The translations under genes and the position numbers were made by a program. From assembly GCA_018806985.1 (NCBI GenBank), contig JADANN010000438.1, positions 1,441,501 through 1,505,500 of the forward strand: a DNA stretch of 64,000 nt. Reading direction: 5' to 3'. Below the pieces are notes generated by a model that was given only the letters and a program-made list of their open reading frames with translations, searched no databases and was not told the origin of the DNA. Of this stretch, positions 47,303-59,079 are shown piece by piece. The stretch is from Angiostrongylus vasorum. Its lineage: Eukaryota; Nematoda; Chromadorea; Rhabditida; Metastrongylidae. Numbering within the stretch: the stretch's first letter is position 1; the number at the start of each line of letters is the position of its first letter.

Positions 47303-48370
47303 ATCAACTTTAATAAGGACTCACTAAGTAATTCGTAACTAGAAACACTACTACTTTTAGTGTTAATGTAATTTTTCCATAAAATTTTCTTGATCTGGAA
47401 TTATCGACATGCAGTACGACTTTCACTCGGTCGAAAGGACTATGACTATTAATTGATTTACGTATGAGTATTGATTAAGTAGGCGATCAGGGAAGCTCTC
47501 ATAGCTCGGTAATGCATCACATTATTTTTTTTCAGTAGTTTTTCATAGTAGTTTTTTCATATTCTTTACTTATGGAGAACCATGAACGAGAGCTGTTAAC
47601 GTGAATGACACACAACTCCTCCTACATAAACACAAGGGCCGACGAAGCAAGTTTTAGATGGGGCAACTGTTCTACGTGGAATGAATATTTCGGTGTTTCA
47701 AATATTCTTACCGTACGGAATGTTCCGTAGCATATTTCTACTAACAATTTTCTCGAATCTTACTTTATGCCTATTTGACACCTTGGTTGTAGTGCATAAA
47801 AAAATAAGCTTACAGTAACCTTATACACTAGTGAAAATTGGTACCAGGATTTTTCTCAGGTTTCTTCTAAGTAGCACTTAATTGCATAGTTAAACCTATT
47901 GCTGTCATTTTTTTAAACCCTGAACCGTAAAGTTAACATCGAGACTTGTTTTTCAGTAAGAATACGTTATTGAAATTTACTTGTATCGACCGTTTCTCCC
48001 TGAAGAATTCTCTACAGTTGATATTTATGCTGTCCGCTTAATCCGATTAGTGTGGATTTGTGCACTTTCGCGTTTCTCGCGCTAAGCGCAACCATCTGTT
48101 GTCAAAAGATTGGGCTGGCTATTCCATTTGATTGTTCTACAACAATATTCCGATCTATTCGGATTATTTGCTGACTCTAACTATTTACTATTCACTTCTG
48201 CGTCGGCGATTCAGCAAAATGAATTCAACAGGTCGTGATTGCACAACAGGTTTTGTGTATCTCACACGATTTCGCACACCATGAGAAGAAACTGTAACCT
48301 TTCTCGTGAATATAATTACAATAATTTCATTAGTCATTATAACCATTTGAATTGCTATGGTCATATAATC
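47303..48370. other. Unassigned sequence
   Basis: AT-rich. TTTAATAAGG just after the stop at 47302 could be a weak polyadenylation signal; nothing else recognised. Confidence 0.35.
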
Positions 48371-48375
48371 ACGTA

Positions 48376-48662
48376 TAAAGGATTAAAAAAAAGGACAAAG
48401 CTCTCGGCGGTGATCAATCCTTGAGGGTTGTTCCAGCATTCGACTTCATCAAGCATCGACTGAGGTTATGGAATGCATATCTGGCCTTTAAAACGCCTCG
48501 CGGTGGCCTACCGATTTATCAAGCCAGTGGTGCTATCCTTCCAAACAAAATTGGTATCAATTTGCTGATCCCGCAGGGATGGATCGCTTGGTGAGCCTGA
48601 GGTGCGGGGATCGATCCCATTTGTATTTCAGGGCACCTTGGAGCACTGCGCTACACGCGTCC
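48376..48662 (-). mobile_element. SINE-A copy
   Basis: Reverse copy from AAAGGATTAAAAAAAAGGAC to GGAGCACTGCGCTACACGCG. Confidence 0.82.
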
Positions 48663-48664
48663 TA

Positions 48665-49474
48665 ATTATAGTCACGTATAATCGAAATAATCAACGACAA
48701 TGACGTCATGATAATCATTGTGCAGTCAACCAAATACGATCGTAAATTAGAATCACCATTATAGTCATTCTTATCAGCGAGTTTTCCTAGAAGAGCAAAC
48801 ACTTCACAGGATCTCGCTTAATGTTGTTTAGAATATTAGTTGAGGGAAGGGAATAACTAAATTCTATTCAACAAGTCTAACGTACACAACTTTCGTTTGG
48901 TAAAGATGTTGATCAATTGGCTTTAAGTAGGACAGTTCAACAGTGGTTCTATATTTCTCCCTCGTTTCTTCAGTACTTTATCGACCAGTCAGTCCCCTTG
49001 CCATATTTGTTCGCGACTTGATTACAACACACAAAAGTCAGCGTTTGATTTCCTGGTGTGTTCCTACCTATCTAGCTATTAGTTATCCTTTTAATATCTG
49101 CTATCGGCTGGACTGTCGATCGTGAATCAGACGTACTCAAATGACCCTCAACACTTAAAAAGCGCGCTCTCGTTGTCAAGCAGATGATGTTTGCTAATGA
49201 TGGGAGTGAGAGCGAGGTAGAAAGAACAACGAGGATGAAAAGAAGGAGAAGAACATGTTGAGATGATGGTGGTTATGATTATTTCTTTCGAGTCCTTCAC
49301 TATCAGAAAAGAAATCTCCAGAAATGTACTATCTCCATCATGTTATTTATTTGTTCAGCACCCATCGCATGCTGTTTGGTCTTCTGACGGCTATAACGCC
49401 TGGCCGGTGCTGTTCCTTATCCATTAATGATTCTTCTACAAATTTCTTTTTCCCAACATTTTGCTTCTATTAAT
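48665..49474. other. Unassigned sequence
   Basis: Nothing recognised apart from AT-rich spacer. Confidence 0.35.
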
Positions 49475-49573
49475 TCTTACGACCGGCTTTCTATTAACCT
49501 CGGCATTGATCAATTAATTCTATATATTCTTGTTAAGCAAGCACGATGTGTTACTTTATTCTTTATTACGGTG

Positions 49574-49613
49574 AAGCTGACGTTTCGGCAGTGTTGCCCC
49601 TCTTCAGATCCTG
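49574..49613 (-). ncRNA. Hammerhead-like motif, left PLE terminus
   Basis: On the minus strand: GGAT then CTGAAGA, GGGGCAACACTGCC, GAAAC, GTC, AGCTTC. Core boxes intact; helix II has a mismatch. Confidence 0.5.
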
Positions 49614-50072
49614 CAAAAGTATATCGATACGCAACTTATTATGCCAAACCTAAATGGCAAACAAAAAAGTAAGACATAGTACCCGTAGGGACATACTGGA
49701 TACAAAAGCATAGCGGAAACGATTTTGATGTAAAAGTCACTGCCTTTACACAGGATGCCCAAACACCAGTGCGCGAAATTCTTGGAGATTTTTGGATAAA
49801 TCCCAAGAATCCTGGAATGAATAGCGGGGAGCAATGCCCAGAGATCACGCGTGATTTAGCCCCCGTATCTTAGAATCGACTTTTGATATGGGCTGGTAGG
49901 CCTACCGACCATGTGCGACTTTAAGCGGCTGTTCTTCCTCGAGGGAGGGCATTTAGGAAACGGTGGGTTTTTCGAGAAGCTGTTGATCGTACGATTGCCA
50001 TTTAGATTTTCATCTTTTTGTTTTTGTTATTGAAATCTTTGACATAATAGAATGCGTATCGGCATACTCTTC

Positions 50073-50113
50073 CAACCTCTGAGGAAGGCGATACTGCCGA
50101 AACGTCAGCTTCA
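50073..50113 (+). ncRNA. Hammerhead-like motif, right PLE terminus
   Basis: ACCT then CTGAGGA, AGGCGATACTGCC, GAAAC, GTC, AGCTTC. The variable position of CTGANGA is G here; helix I is weakened. Confidence 0.5.
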
Positions 50114-50559
50114 TCGTAATAAGGATTAAAGTAACACCTTGGGTTCGCTCAATAAGAACGTAGAGTAATTTTCTTCTATTTTCTGTGATAATCGACATTG
50201 AGGTGAAGTTTTTTAGCCGAAAAGAAATATGATGGGATAAAATCTAATAATATCCTTGAGGTTTTTAGACTTTTTAAAGTAACCTTGCATTTCTATGGTA
50301 ACAGTGAAAATCATGTACTTTTGACTATCTCTTTATGATATGATTTGCTTTGTCATATACGACTTTTTCTTCTGCTTCATAGAAAAGCGCGCATGTTCTC
50401 ACCATTGAACGAAGAAGGAACTAGTCAGATTGAAACTGGGAAAAGAATGCTTAAAAAGAGGGAAGAAGTTTTGTTTTTTGAGCAAATAGAACTTGGCAAA
50501 TTGAGCGCCTTCGTTTTTGTGTGATTGGGGCGCCGATCACTCAGCTTTAGGTAAAACTG

Positions 50560-50968
50560 CTCGACTGAGTACGCTTCACAACGATGCCGAGATAATCGCA
50601 AAACTCGGTCTCGGCCCAGATCGAACCACGATTACCTTTTTCCGGAAGCTGGCGTATTATGCATTGCGCCACGGAGGCCCGTACTCTGAGTTTCTGTCCA
50701 ACTAGTTTTTCTACCTAACGCTGCCATCAGCAATCACGCGTCTGCGGGATTGATCTATGGAGCGCAAATGAAAAAAAATGCCCAAACACCGAGCAAGAGC
50801 CTCCCATTGTGCAGTGCATAATACGCCAGCGTCCGGAAAGGCTTATCGTGGCGCGATCTGGTCAGGAGTCCAAGTTTTGCGAATATTTCAGCATCCTTGT
50901 GATTGTATTTCACATCATACACTGTCGTGAAAAAATTGTAGTAGGCAGAAAATAAAAGGTTCTGTAGG
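50560..50968. mobile_element. Inverted pair of SINE-B copies
   Basis: A reverse copy (about 50575-50760; complement of TGGCGCAATGCATAATACGC and of GGTTCGATCTGGG) faces a forward copy (about 50780-50968) ending in the tail GTAGGCAGAAAATAAAAG. Confidence 0.8.
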
Positions 50969-51059
50969 TTTCCTTATCATGCTGAGTTACTTTTTCACTT
51001 TTTGAAAGTATTTTTCACGAGCATACTAAGTTTAGAACATTGGAAACTAAATGTACTTC

Positions 51060-51240
51060 GACGAGTGATTGCTTATGGCACTGGTAGATAGAAAACGAAC
51101 TGAGAGGACCGGACAGCAAAGGCATCCGTGGCGCAGTGTATAGTGCGCGAGCACCTGGAAACGGAAGTGGTGGTTCGATCTGGCACGGGATCGAAGTTTT
51201 GCGAATATCTCAGGATCGTTGTGGTTAAATGTACTTCTTC
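51060..51240 (+). mobile_element. SINE-B copy with clear pol III boxes
   Basis: A-box-like TGGCGCAGTGTATAGTGCGC at 51129-51148 and B-box GGTTCGATCT at 51172-51181, then TTGCGAATATCTCAGGATCG. The 3' tail is missing. Confidence 0.78.
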
Positions 51241-51496
51241 TCAAACCCTATCAAACTTCTTAACTCTTCTTAACAACTCGAATTCCTTCCTTTTTAAAAT
51301 TGCTTTTGCGTTTCCATGATTTCTCAGAATACGAGTAAATAATGAATAACAATCAAAATTCAAATTAACAATAAGTAAGATATAGGTAGATATTAGAGAT
51401 TTGCAAATTCACAAACTTCACCGTTGTTCCAAGAGTTCCTTTAATCTTCTAACCTCGTACGATTTTCTTATAATTTCTAAGCCTACAGTTTTTCAA

Positions 51497-51780
51497 TAAA
51501 GGATGAAGCCCCGGCGTTGATCAATCCCCTGAGGGATGCACCACGCATTTGACTTCATTAAGCATCGTTTAGAGTTGATTGAATGCATATCTGGCCTTTA
51601 CAATGACTCGCGGTGGCCTAATGATGTATCGAGCCAGTGCTGCCATTCTCCTGAGACAAGTGTGGTACCAATTTGCCCACCTCGGAGGGATGGAAGGCTT
51701 AGTGGGCCGTGGGCATGGGGATCGATCCCATGTGTGGGTTGCAGGGCGTCTCCGACCACTGCGTCACACGCGCCAATGTA
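51497..51780 (-). mobile_element. SINE-A copy, near consensus
   Basis: Reverse copy from AATAAAGGATGAAGCCCCGG to CCACTGCGTCACACGCGCC; the B-box complement GGATCGATCCC is present. Confidence 0.85.
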
Positions 51781-51784
51781 GTTT

Positions 51785-52780
51785 TTTAAACATTAGAGAA
51801 TTTATATATTTACAAATGGCGAAACTAGCTTTTACTGGGTGAAGAACTGTGGCAGAGTCGTAATAAGTTTACAAGAAGTTTTTTTTTGTATTGTAGTCGT
51901 TTTTCTGTATGACGAAAGCTGAGGAATTCGTTTTGAAATCGTAATTGGCTGAGATTCCAGATCTTTCTGTGGTGTTGATTTCATTTCTACCGCCGACTGT
52001 TTGTTTCCAGAATTTGTTATCGGTGGGTTGTTTTTCGTTTGGATCTCTCTAGGGTATTCATTTCACTAACGATATTAACAATTGCTGTTTTTTAAACAAC
52101 TTCGTCTTCTCTGGAGTTTTTCTGAACTTTATGAACATCGCTGCAGAATAATCTTATTAGTTCCTGTTATCATTATTTGTGTTTTTTATTTATATTTGTA
52201 TTTATTTATGATGAAGCTTTTTTTGTGTGGATAAGCCTTTGATTTGGTTATAGCAACATCTACGAAATCCCCCGTGCTGTAAGTTCCGTAGATGTCCATT
52301 AGAAAAACGTCAATTTACCCAGTTACTTAGATAGTGTAGCTTTATGTTGTAGTGCTAATTTTAGCGCTTTTTTCCATTCGTTCGGCTGCCTGGTAACCAT
52401 CATCCAATTTTGTTTTGAGCTTCATGTGTTGGATCGACAAAGTCTCGACGATGAGTGAGAACTGTTTTCTCGCTGTCGGCTTGAACGTTGTGAGTTCTTC
52501 CTGAGGTACAAAGTAATCGTTTTGGGCTTTCTTAGTCTTCAACAGAAGCACTCAGTGGTTCTTGCGGATTGGAGCATTTACTATCTTGTGAGTCGGCTTC
52601 TTCCGTGGCACTGATGAATTTATCGTAATCAGAAAACGAAACAAGTTGAGAAGAAGAAAGTCCTATGTAGGTGCATTAATAGTGGCTTTTCCTATGGCCT
52701 GGGTTATCTCCCTAACGAATGACAAATTTTAGTTATTGAGAGCTAAAACTAAAAATAAAAAAAGAGAGGTAGAAGGGTGG
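51785..52780. other. Unassigned sequence
   Basis: AT-rich; no supported gene. Confidence 0.35.
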
Positions 52781-52789
52781 AGGGGGAGG

Positions 52790-53100
52790 GCTAGCGCAGT
52801 GTTCAGTGATGAAGTCCCTCAGGTTGGAAAATGCTGCTTCGATCCGCTTTCCAACGCTGTCCTCCAGTCCACATAGGGAACGTCCTGGATCGGCTATCTT
52901 TAAGAGAACAAGGAGAATCGACTGGACCAGCATTCTGCGACATTCATAAGAAGACGAAATCCTCAACGAGAGGGGAAACAGCGCGCAAATGTTCGAAGAC
53001 CTTTGTGGACGAGGAATACGAATCGAATGCAAGAACTGCTGGGATACGCACAGTACATGTGATGAAGCGTCATGTTTAATGAAATAAATAAAACTGAAAA
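52790..53100 (+). mobile_element. D-group SINE with tRNA-like head and RTE-like tail
   Basis: GGCTAGCGCAGTGTTCAG (A-box-like) and GCTTCGATCCGC (B-box-like) at 52788-52843, then ACATTCATAAGAAGACGAAA and the tail ACTGCTGGGATACGCACAGT, ending in AATAAATAAA. Confidence 0.65.
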
Positions 53101-53229
53101 AATTTGTAGCGGTTTCGTTTTTGGAACGAAAGCACTTCGATTCTACTCGAATAGGTTTTTTCCTATTGATCTTTTGGATATTCAAAAAATGCCACAAGCT
53201 CAGATCAGTCTATCAATCGATAAAATTGA

Positions 53230-53410
53230 TAAGGTAGTGATGGAGACTCGATGCCGTTATGTATTACTGGAGTTCAAAAGCTTACTTAAGTACGGTACAC
53301 TGACACCGAGCTTCTCGACCCGGAATTCCAGGAGGAACATCAGTTCCTGCCAAAGCAACAAAACATTAGTCAGAGGGGAATTCTCGATGTGGCCACAATA
53401 TTCAGGTAAG
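53230..53410 (+). pseudogene. Possible BEL/Pao polyprotein fragment
   Basis: Frame 53308-53406 reads ELLDPEFQEEHQFLPKQ then QRGILDVATIF. The last part recalls the TKR..L..ASIFDP block of BEL/Pao LTR retrotransposons. It is short and ends at a stop beside a PLE terminus, so the assignment is tentative. Confidence 0.3.
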
Positions 53411-53470
53411 TAGAGTAAGTCTTCTAAGTAAAGTAGTTGGCTAAGTATATTGCATGTCAATTTGACCTCT

Positions 53471-53511
53471 CCAGGCCCTGAAGAAAGGGAGCTCGCCGAA
53501 ACGTCAGCTAT
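53471..53511 (+). ncRNA. Hammerhead-like motif (second PLE terminus type)
   Basis: AGGCC then CTGAAGA, AAGGGAGCTCGCC, GAAAC, GTC, AGCTATTGTGAATAAAT. All core boxes intact. Confidence 0.55.
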
Positions 53512-53569
53512 TGTGAATAAATACTGTAATAACAACCTCGTGTCTGCACATGAAGAAAACAATGACAAT

Positions 53570-53730
53570 GAATAATTTTCATGGTAGGGTATTATGCGAA
53601 GTCAACCACAACGATGCTTACATATTCTCGAAACTTGGAGCTCCGGCCAGATCGAACCACCGAACCATCGAAGGGAAATCGTGGTTCTATCAGGCCCGGG
53701 GTCCAAGTTTTGCGAATATCTCAACAATGA
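53570..53730. mobile_element. Compact SINE-B inverted repeat
   Basis: A reverse half (CACAACGATGCTTACATATT to GATCGAACCACC) runs directly into a forward half (AAATCGTGGTTCTATCAGG to TTTTGCGAATATCTCAACA), a near-palindrome of about 150 bp. Confidence 0.7.
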
Positions 53731-54108
53731 ATAATTTTTTTTAAAGCGTTTATCAAACGATATTTGGCACAATGAATGTCTGCTGCGTTAAGACTGACGC
53801 TTCACCAACTTTTAAGCGTAAACGGAGCGCCACCTTCTTCTTTTTCCTCTTCTCTATGTCTTTCGTTCTCTCCCCTATCTTCTTCTCTTCCTTCCCCTCT
53901 CTGTCTCTTCTTCCCTCCTTGTCTTGCAGTCAGGAATTTAAACACCTCTTCGCTTATTTTCTTCGACGAATCTTTTAGTACATATCTTGTGGAGGATATT
54001 TATCTGCCAAGAATGTCATTTGAAATCAAAGCCATTTCGGTGTTCTCTGTATAATAACATTGCTGCACTTGTTAGCTTATTAATTTTTGTTATGACTTCA
54101 CCTTGGGG

Positions 54109-54378
54109 TACGTCTAGAGCCGTGGTTAAAAGTGCCCTGCAATGCACATACACTTGTTGGTTCGATTCCGCGACTTGGCTTCACAAGCCTCCGTGATCGA
54201 CGATTTAGTACCAGCGTTGTTTGGTAGGATAGCAGCTCTAGATTCATATATATTAGTCGACCACTAAAAGCCACTGTATAGGCCAGATATGCATTCTTTC
54301 ACCTCTAGCAATGCTTGATGAAGTGGAATGAATAAATAACGCATCCTTCAGGGGTTGATCAACGCCGAGATCTTTTTT
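54109..54378 (+). mobile_element. SINE-A copy
   Basis: B-box GGTTCGATTCC at about 54160-54170; tail GGTTGATCAACGCCGAGATC. Confidence 0.8.
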
Positions 54379-54393
54379 CTTTGTATGACTTAG

Positions 54394-54690
54394 GGCGTGT
54401 GGCGCAGTAGCTAGAGTTATCCTGCAATACACATGGGTTCGTTCACTCGCGCTCCACGGGCTTACCAAACCTTCCATCCCTCCAAGGTCGGAAAATTCGT
54501 ACCAGACTTGTCTACAAGGATATCAGCACCGTCTCGACGCATCGTTATGCCACCGCACATCATTTTAAAGGTCAGATGTGTATTCATTCACCTCCTAACG
54601 ACGCTTAATAAAGTCGAATGCATGGCGCGTCTCTCAGGGATCGAATGATCAACACTTAGAGCTTTATCCTTTATCCTTTATCTTTTTATG
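54394..54690 (+). mobile_element. SINE-A copy, in tandem with the previous one
   Basis: Head GGGCGTGTGGCGCAGTAGC and tail CACTTAGAGCTTTATCC followed by TTTATCCTTTATC repeats. Same strand as the copy ending 16 bp to the left. Confidence 0.82.
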
Positions 54691-56380
54691 AGTTCGGCTT
54701 GAGAAAGCGTTGTTTCATTGTCAACTCCTTATATAGATATAGGAGCTCAGCTTAATAATTTTCATCATAGCTTCATCCTGTCACAGGTGACAGGTGACAG
54801 GTGATAGCGTCCACATAAGAAAACATTGCTTCGTTGTAAGTTGTTGAGAAGTGGACACATAAAGGTAGTTCTGCGATCGGTATCATGAAGTGAGTAATAC
54901 CCTTCAAGCAGGGCCTCGTCCGATCCCAGAGGAGCAGCCAGCCCACGACGGCGCTTCATTATTCTCAGTGCCTGAACGTAGTGCAGCTGCATTTCATCAT
55001 GTCAGCGCCTGTTTTCCGCCACTTTTTGTGAAAAGCAGTGCAAACAGAATGCCGACTCGGCAGCAGTAGTATTTCCATGGCGTCAGAGTAGCGTATCCTT
55101 TTATTTTTGCTAGTTGTTGATTTGCATTTTTTTCATTAGTGTCATTTTTATCTTGGCTATTAACACAATATTCACTTGCCTCAGTGGGATAGAGCTCTCG
55201 ATTGTTTTCTGAAGTTATGGCTTGTCGTGGAAAAACCAGTGATTTCTGCTCCTCTTCATTTTCTTAGCTGTCGAACTCTAGTGCACAAAGGTGATTTCAT
55301 CTTGTCAGGATTCCGTGAGCCCAAATAGTGGGTCTAATTTTGTAACAAAGGGGGGGTTGGTTGGGGAGGGAGTTGCTCGAATTGAGTTTAGTAGCTACTT
55401 CATTAGGTGTTCAATGATTATCGGGTCTAAAGGCGACCCATATGATCGTGAATAAATTGCTTAAAGCATTCAACGGCAAAACTTAGCATGAGGAATGGCT
55501 CAGGCATGGAACGTCATTCGTTGTAAATAAACGGATGACCAAGTAATTAGCCATATGTATTCATTTATTCATTTATTTATAACATTTGAACATTTTGGCA
55601 TAATTAGATTCCCTTAATTTATCTCATTTTATGCGGCCGTCTTCACATATTGTATAGCACTTGTTCTAAAGGAGGTGTTCTAATGGAGGTCTTCTTCATG
55701 TGTTCTTCATGAATATCGCTGAATACTGGTCAGCTGGTTTTTCTTGAAATCCTGGAATAGCTCTGCGCTACCATTCCAGGACGCTAACACTTGCGGTCTG
55801 CGTTCTGTTTGGGTGAAGCTTTTCCTGGCAGGTCTGCTTTCAATTTGTCGTTCCTAAACGGATAGGTCTTTGATGGCCAGTGGGAGGGTCGAACCAATAC
55901 TGGACATTAGAAATTAGGAATATCAAGTAAAAAGAGGCAGTCAAGTGGTCAAATTGAGCTTATTACTATCGCAATTAGCCTAGCAGTTGATAATCGTTGG
56001 AATGGTTGCCGTCTTCCAGAAGTCATAGTCGGCAATTTACAAGCGCCAGCAGTTGTCTGTTGTGAGGATCTGGATACGACGTAGAAAGTATATTTAAAGA
56101 TTCCATTGAAAACCGTGCTTGACTGTCATTCAACAGTTTGTTAAGGTGAATCGCAGACTGTAGACGAACACACACATGAGCTTGAGCATTTCCATGTATA
56201 ACAGTTTCAAGTTAACGAATCGTACAAGACAGTTGCTTATGTTCCCTTGACATGTGAAAACGGATCATCTGAATGTTTGAGTAAGTAAAGTATAACATAT
56301 TGCAAGCGTTCTCTACTTTTGACATTATCCGTTTCTCTTGTCGTCTTCATTGCTTACCTCGTCATACCTTTCTCCTGTCT
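54691..56380. other. Unassigned sequence
   Basis: No gene supported. Minor features: three copies of GGTGACA-like units at about 54782-54804 and a G-run cluster at 55350-55371. Confidence 0.35.
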
Positions 56381-56384
56381 CTCT

Positions 56385-56422
<38 letters not shown>
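56385..56422. repeat. (CT)n microsatellite
   Basis: About 18 CT units; generates artefactual Leu/Ser frames on the plus strand and Arg/Glu frames on the minus strand. Confidence 0.96.
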
Positions 56423-56424
<2 letters not shown>

Positions 56425-56425
<1 letters not shown>

Positions 56426-57015
56426 CTTCTTTCATTCGCCGTCTTGCTTTCGATTTTTTGTCTTTCTCTCCCTATCCACCCATTCGCTGCAGTCTCATTC
56501 GTGCTAATCTCAATTTCTACTTTCTTATTAGCTTGGTGTTTACACAGAAAATGATCCTTCTTATCCGGTGTTTGTTTCGTTGCCATCTGGTTGTCCAAAG
56601 AATTCGGCATCCAAACAAAAACTGCTCTCCAACTAACTGTCAGCTGCAAATTCTAAAATCCAGTCTTTAAATAATCTTAGGAATCTTTCTGAATCGAGTA
56701 GGTGCACAAATATTCCGAAGCATCAGATTTTTTCCGATTCATTTCTTCTATCTTGTCTGGTCGTGCCGTAATCAAACATAATCCAATTGTTTTTATTTAT
56801 ATTTGTCTTTGAAGAGTAGGTATTCTCTCTGGTTGTCACTCGAATATAGTACGTGCATGAGAAATAATACTGTCTTAGAAAGTATAAAAATAGACGGATA
56901 GGGATATAATGAATATAGTGCTACATTATAACCAAAAGCAGGGAATGTTAGTAAAAACTAGGGATAAATTAATGTTGTTCTACGTATCATTGTAATAACT
57001 ATTATTATTTATCGA
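56425..57015. other. Unassigned sequence
   Basis: Nothing recognised. Confidence 0.35.
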
Positions 57016-57027
57016 TATCGATAGCAA

Positions 57028-57232
57028 TCTAGCTGAGAGACAAGCCAAACGAAGGACCCGCATGGCGTGGTGGTGAACGCGTTAGCCCCCTGGAAAGGGG
57101 TAGTAGAGCGTTCGTTCCCCATCGCAGACACCTGCGGACCAAAGTTTTGCAAATATGTCAGCATCATTGTGGTTGTATTTCGTACAACACCCTGCCGTGA
57201 AGAATTATAGTAGGCAGCAAATAGAAGCTTAA
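57028..57232 (+). mobile_element. SINE-B copy
   Basis: Leader AGCTGAGAGACAAGCCAAAC, body GGTGGTGAACGCGTTAGCCC, and tail AGGCAGCAAATAGAAG. Confidence 0.82.
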
Positions 57233-57479
57233 TATCATTACTTATTATTATTTTCACACTAAAAACCTGTTTTAAACTCGTCACCTTTATTACAGTATCA
57301 TTAAGTTCTTTCCTTAATTCTAAAACCGACATTTCCATTCATAGTATTCATCAGTGTATTTAACTAAATTTAAAAGTAATTTCTTTCGTATTCTACTTAT
57401 CCCATCAGTTTGTCTAATTACTTCATTTTTTTCTTCTATTCCTATCAATGTCTTTATCTCTTTCGCGTTATTTTTTAAC

Positions 57480-57850
57480 CCTGAAAGCGGGTAACTCAGT
57501 GCAGTTCCCCGCATGGTCATGATTCGACCTCACCCAAAGATAATCAACCGTTCCATCCTTTAGGGGAGGGAAAGTAGTACCAGACTTGCTTACGAAGCTG
57601 CTTGCAGCCCACAAGGTCTAGTAGCGCCTTAGCATGGTTACTCCAGAAAGAATCGATCCGACTAGTATTTAATGACATTCATAAAGAAGACCAAAAAATC
57701 CTCAAGCAATGAGTGAATCCACACATGATTCCGAAGACACGAGGAGACAATTTGGATGGCGGATTCGAGGCAACGAATCGAATGGAAGAAGTGCTCAGAT
57801 CTGCTCAACAGATGTCAAAACGAGTGGTGTAAAAAAAGTCGATCGTTTAG
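57480..57850 (+). mobile_element. Composite SINE: A-type head, D/RTE-type tail
   Basis: The first half follows SINE-A (GATTCGACCTC as B-box-like, CCATCCTTTAGGGGAGGG, TAGTACCAGACTTGCTTACG). After about 57650 it switches to the D-group (GACATTCATAAAGAAGACC, then AATGGAAGAAGTGCTCAGAT and CTGCTCAACAGATG). Confidence 0.65.
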
Positions 57851-58182
57851 TATATGACGAAAGCGCATACAATCAGCAGTGTACATGCGTCATTTTTGGA
57901 CCAGCGAGGTTGGCGGAGGTGGGAATGGGCAATTTTTGAGCGCTGGTTATCACGTCCGGATTCTATCGACTACGTGAAATCCATCGGCGCTCAATGGAAT
58001 TGACTCAAATGGATATTTCATTGGACTTGTTCGATTTCCTAGCAGCACTGTTTGTATATTCAGCTTTTCTAGCAAGATTTTTTTGAATTTTTATGCTTAA
58101 TTTTTGAGTTTGAATGGAAAATTCGTGAAGAAGAAAGAAAATTGCTCCGAACCATACTGTTCTCATGCTTGAAACTACATAT

Positions 58183-58580
58183 TTGGATATTTTAATGGCT
58201 CGTGATCACTGATTGTGTGGGCCTGAGCAAGCATAATCTCCACTTTTTTTTCGGGGTTTTGCTGGTGTAACCTTTGTAGTTCCCTGGAGTCCCGAGGTCG
58301 GCCTGGCCAAAGTCTGCCTCAGATCGTCACCACCACAGACGGTCTCCACCTTTGTGGATCAGAGGGAGATTTGCCACCAGGCGACTGACTACCTTGGTAC
58401 CAGGATGGTGGTGGATCCTAGTACTGGTTTACTCTTAGCTAGGCTCCGTGATGGGAACGCCGGCCTCCTTCTCAGCTTGGGAGACTCGGCTGGGTGGATG
58501 AATCGCGCCGCTGTACATGGAAGCCCGACACTCACGCACACCTCGCAGCCATGACGAGGCGGTAAACCGTTGGGAGGCTA
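58183..58580 (-). mobile_element. SINE-C copy
   Basis: Reverse copy from the tail complement (TTTGGATATTTTAATGGC) to GAGGCGGTAAACCGTTGGGAG. Confidence 0.83.
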
Positions 58581-58654
58581 ACGCATACCAAATGTTTTGG
58601 TACACATTTACTAATTATTTTAATTAATTTGACAAAAGGATTCTAATGTTAACC

Positions 58655-59075
58655 TTTTATTTGCTGCCTACCATAATTTCTCACGGCAGGATATAATGTG
58701 AAATACAACCACAACTAACCAGAGATATTCTCAAAACTTGGACCCCCGAACCAGAAGATCGAGCCACGATTATCGGCATTGAGTCCAGTTAAGCTGAAGC
58801 TGTAGTCGAAATCACAATGTTATCCTTCTATTTGCTGCATGCTTTAATTTTTTCCCGATGGGTTATAACGTGAAATACGTCCACAACGATCCCACAAAAT
58901 ACGTCCACAACGATCTAACTACGTTCAATGCCGATTTGTGCTCCCCAGATCAATCCCGCTAACGGGTGATTGCTGATTGCAGCGTTAGGTAGAAAACTAG
59001 GTAAGGGAAACACAAAGAAAGGGCCTCAGTGGCGCAGTGCGTAATACGCGTGCTCTCGGTTTGTCGAAAAGTCTG
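58655..59075. mobile_element. SINE-B pieces in both orientations
   Basis: Reverse pieces at 58655-58770 and 58835-58915 and a forward leader plus head at 58920-59070 (CAATCCCGCTAACGGGTGAT, CAGTGGCGCAGTGCGTAATA). Confidence 0.7.
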
Positions 59076-59079
59076 TGTA

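Larger units (their letters stand above)
49475..50235 (-). mobile_element. Penelope-like element copy with two opposed termini
   Basis: The left terminus (CTTTCTATTAACCTCGGCA at 49488) and the right one (about 50030-50215) each carry a hammerhead-like core, on opposite strands. Between them 49720-49872 reads, on the plus strand, DFDVKVTAFTQDAQTPVREI, WINPKNPGMNSGEQCPE and ITRDLAP before a stop: the C-terminus of the PLE GIY-YIG protein. Confidence 0.7.

Noticed and set aside
54782..54804. CRISPR-like or satellite array
   Set aside because: Only about three imperfect 7-bp units; no spaced direct repeats anywhere in the window, and this is a eukaryotic nuclear genome.
56300..56670. Leu/Ser-rich and Arg/Glu-rich frames
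   Set aside because: Produced by the CT microsatellite at 56385-56422.
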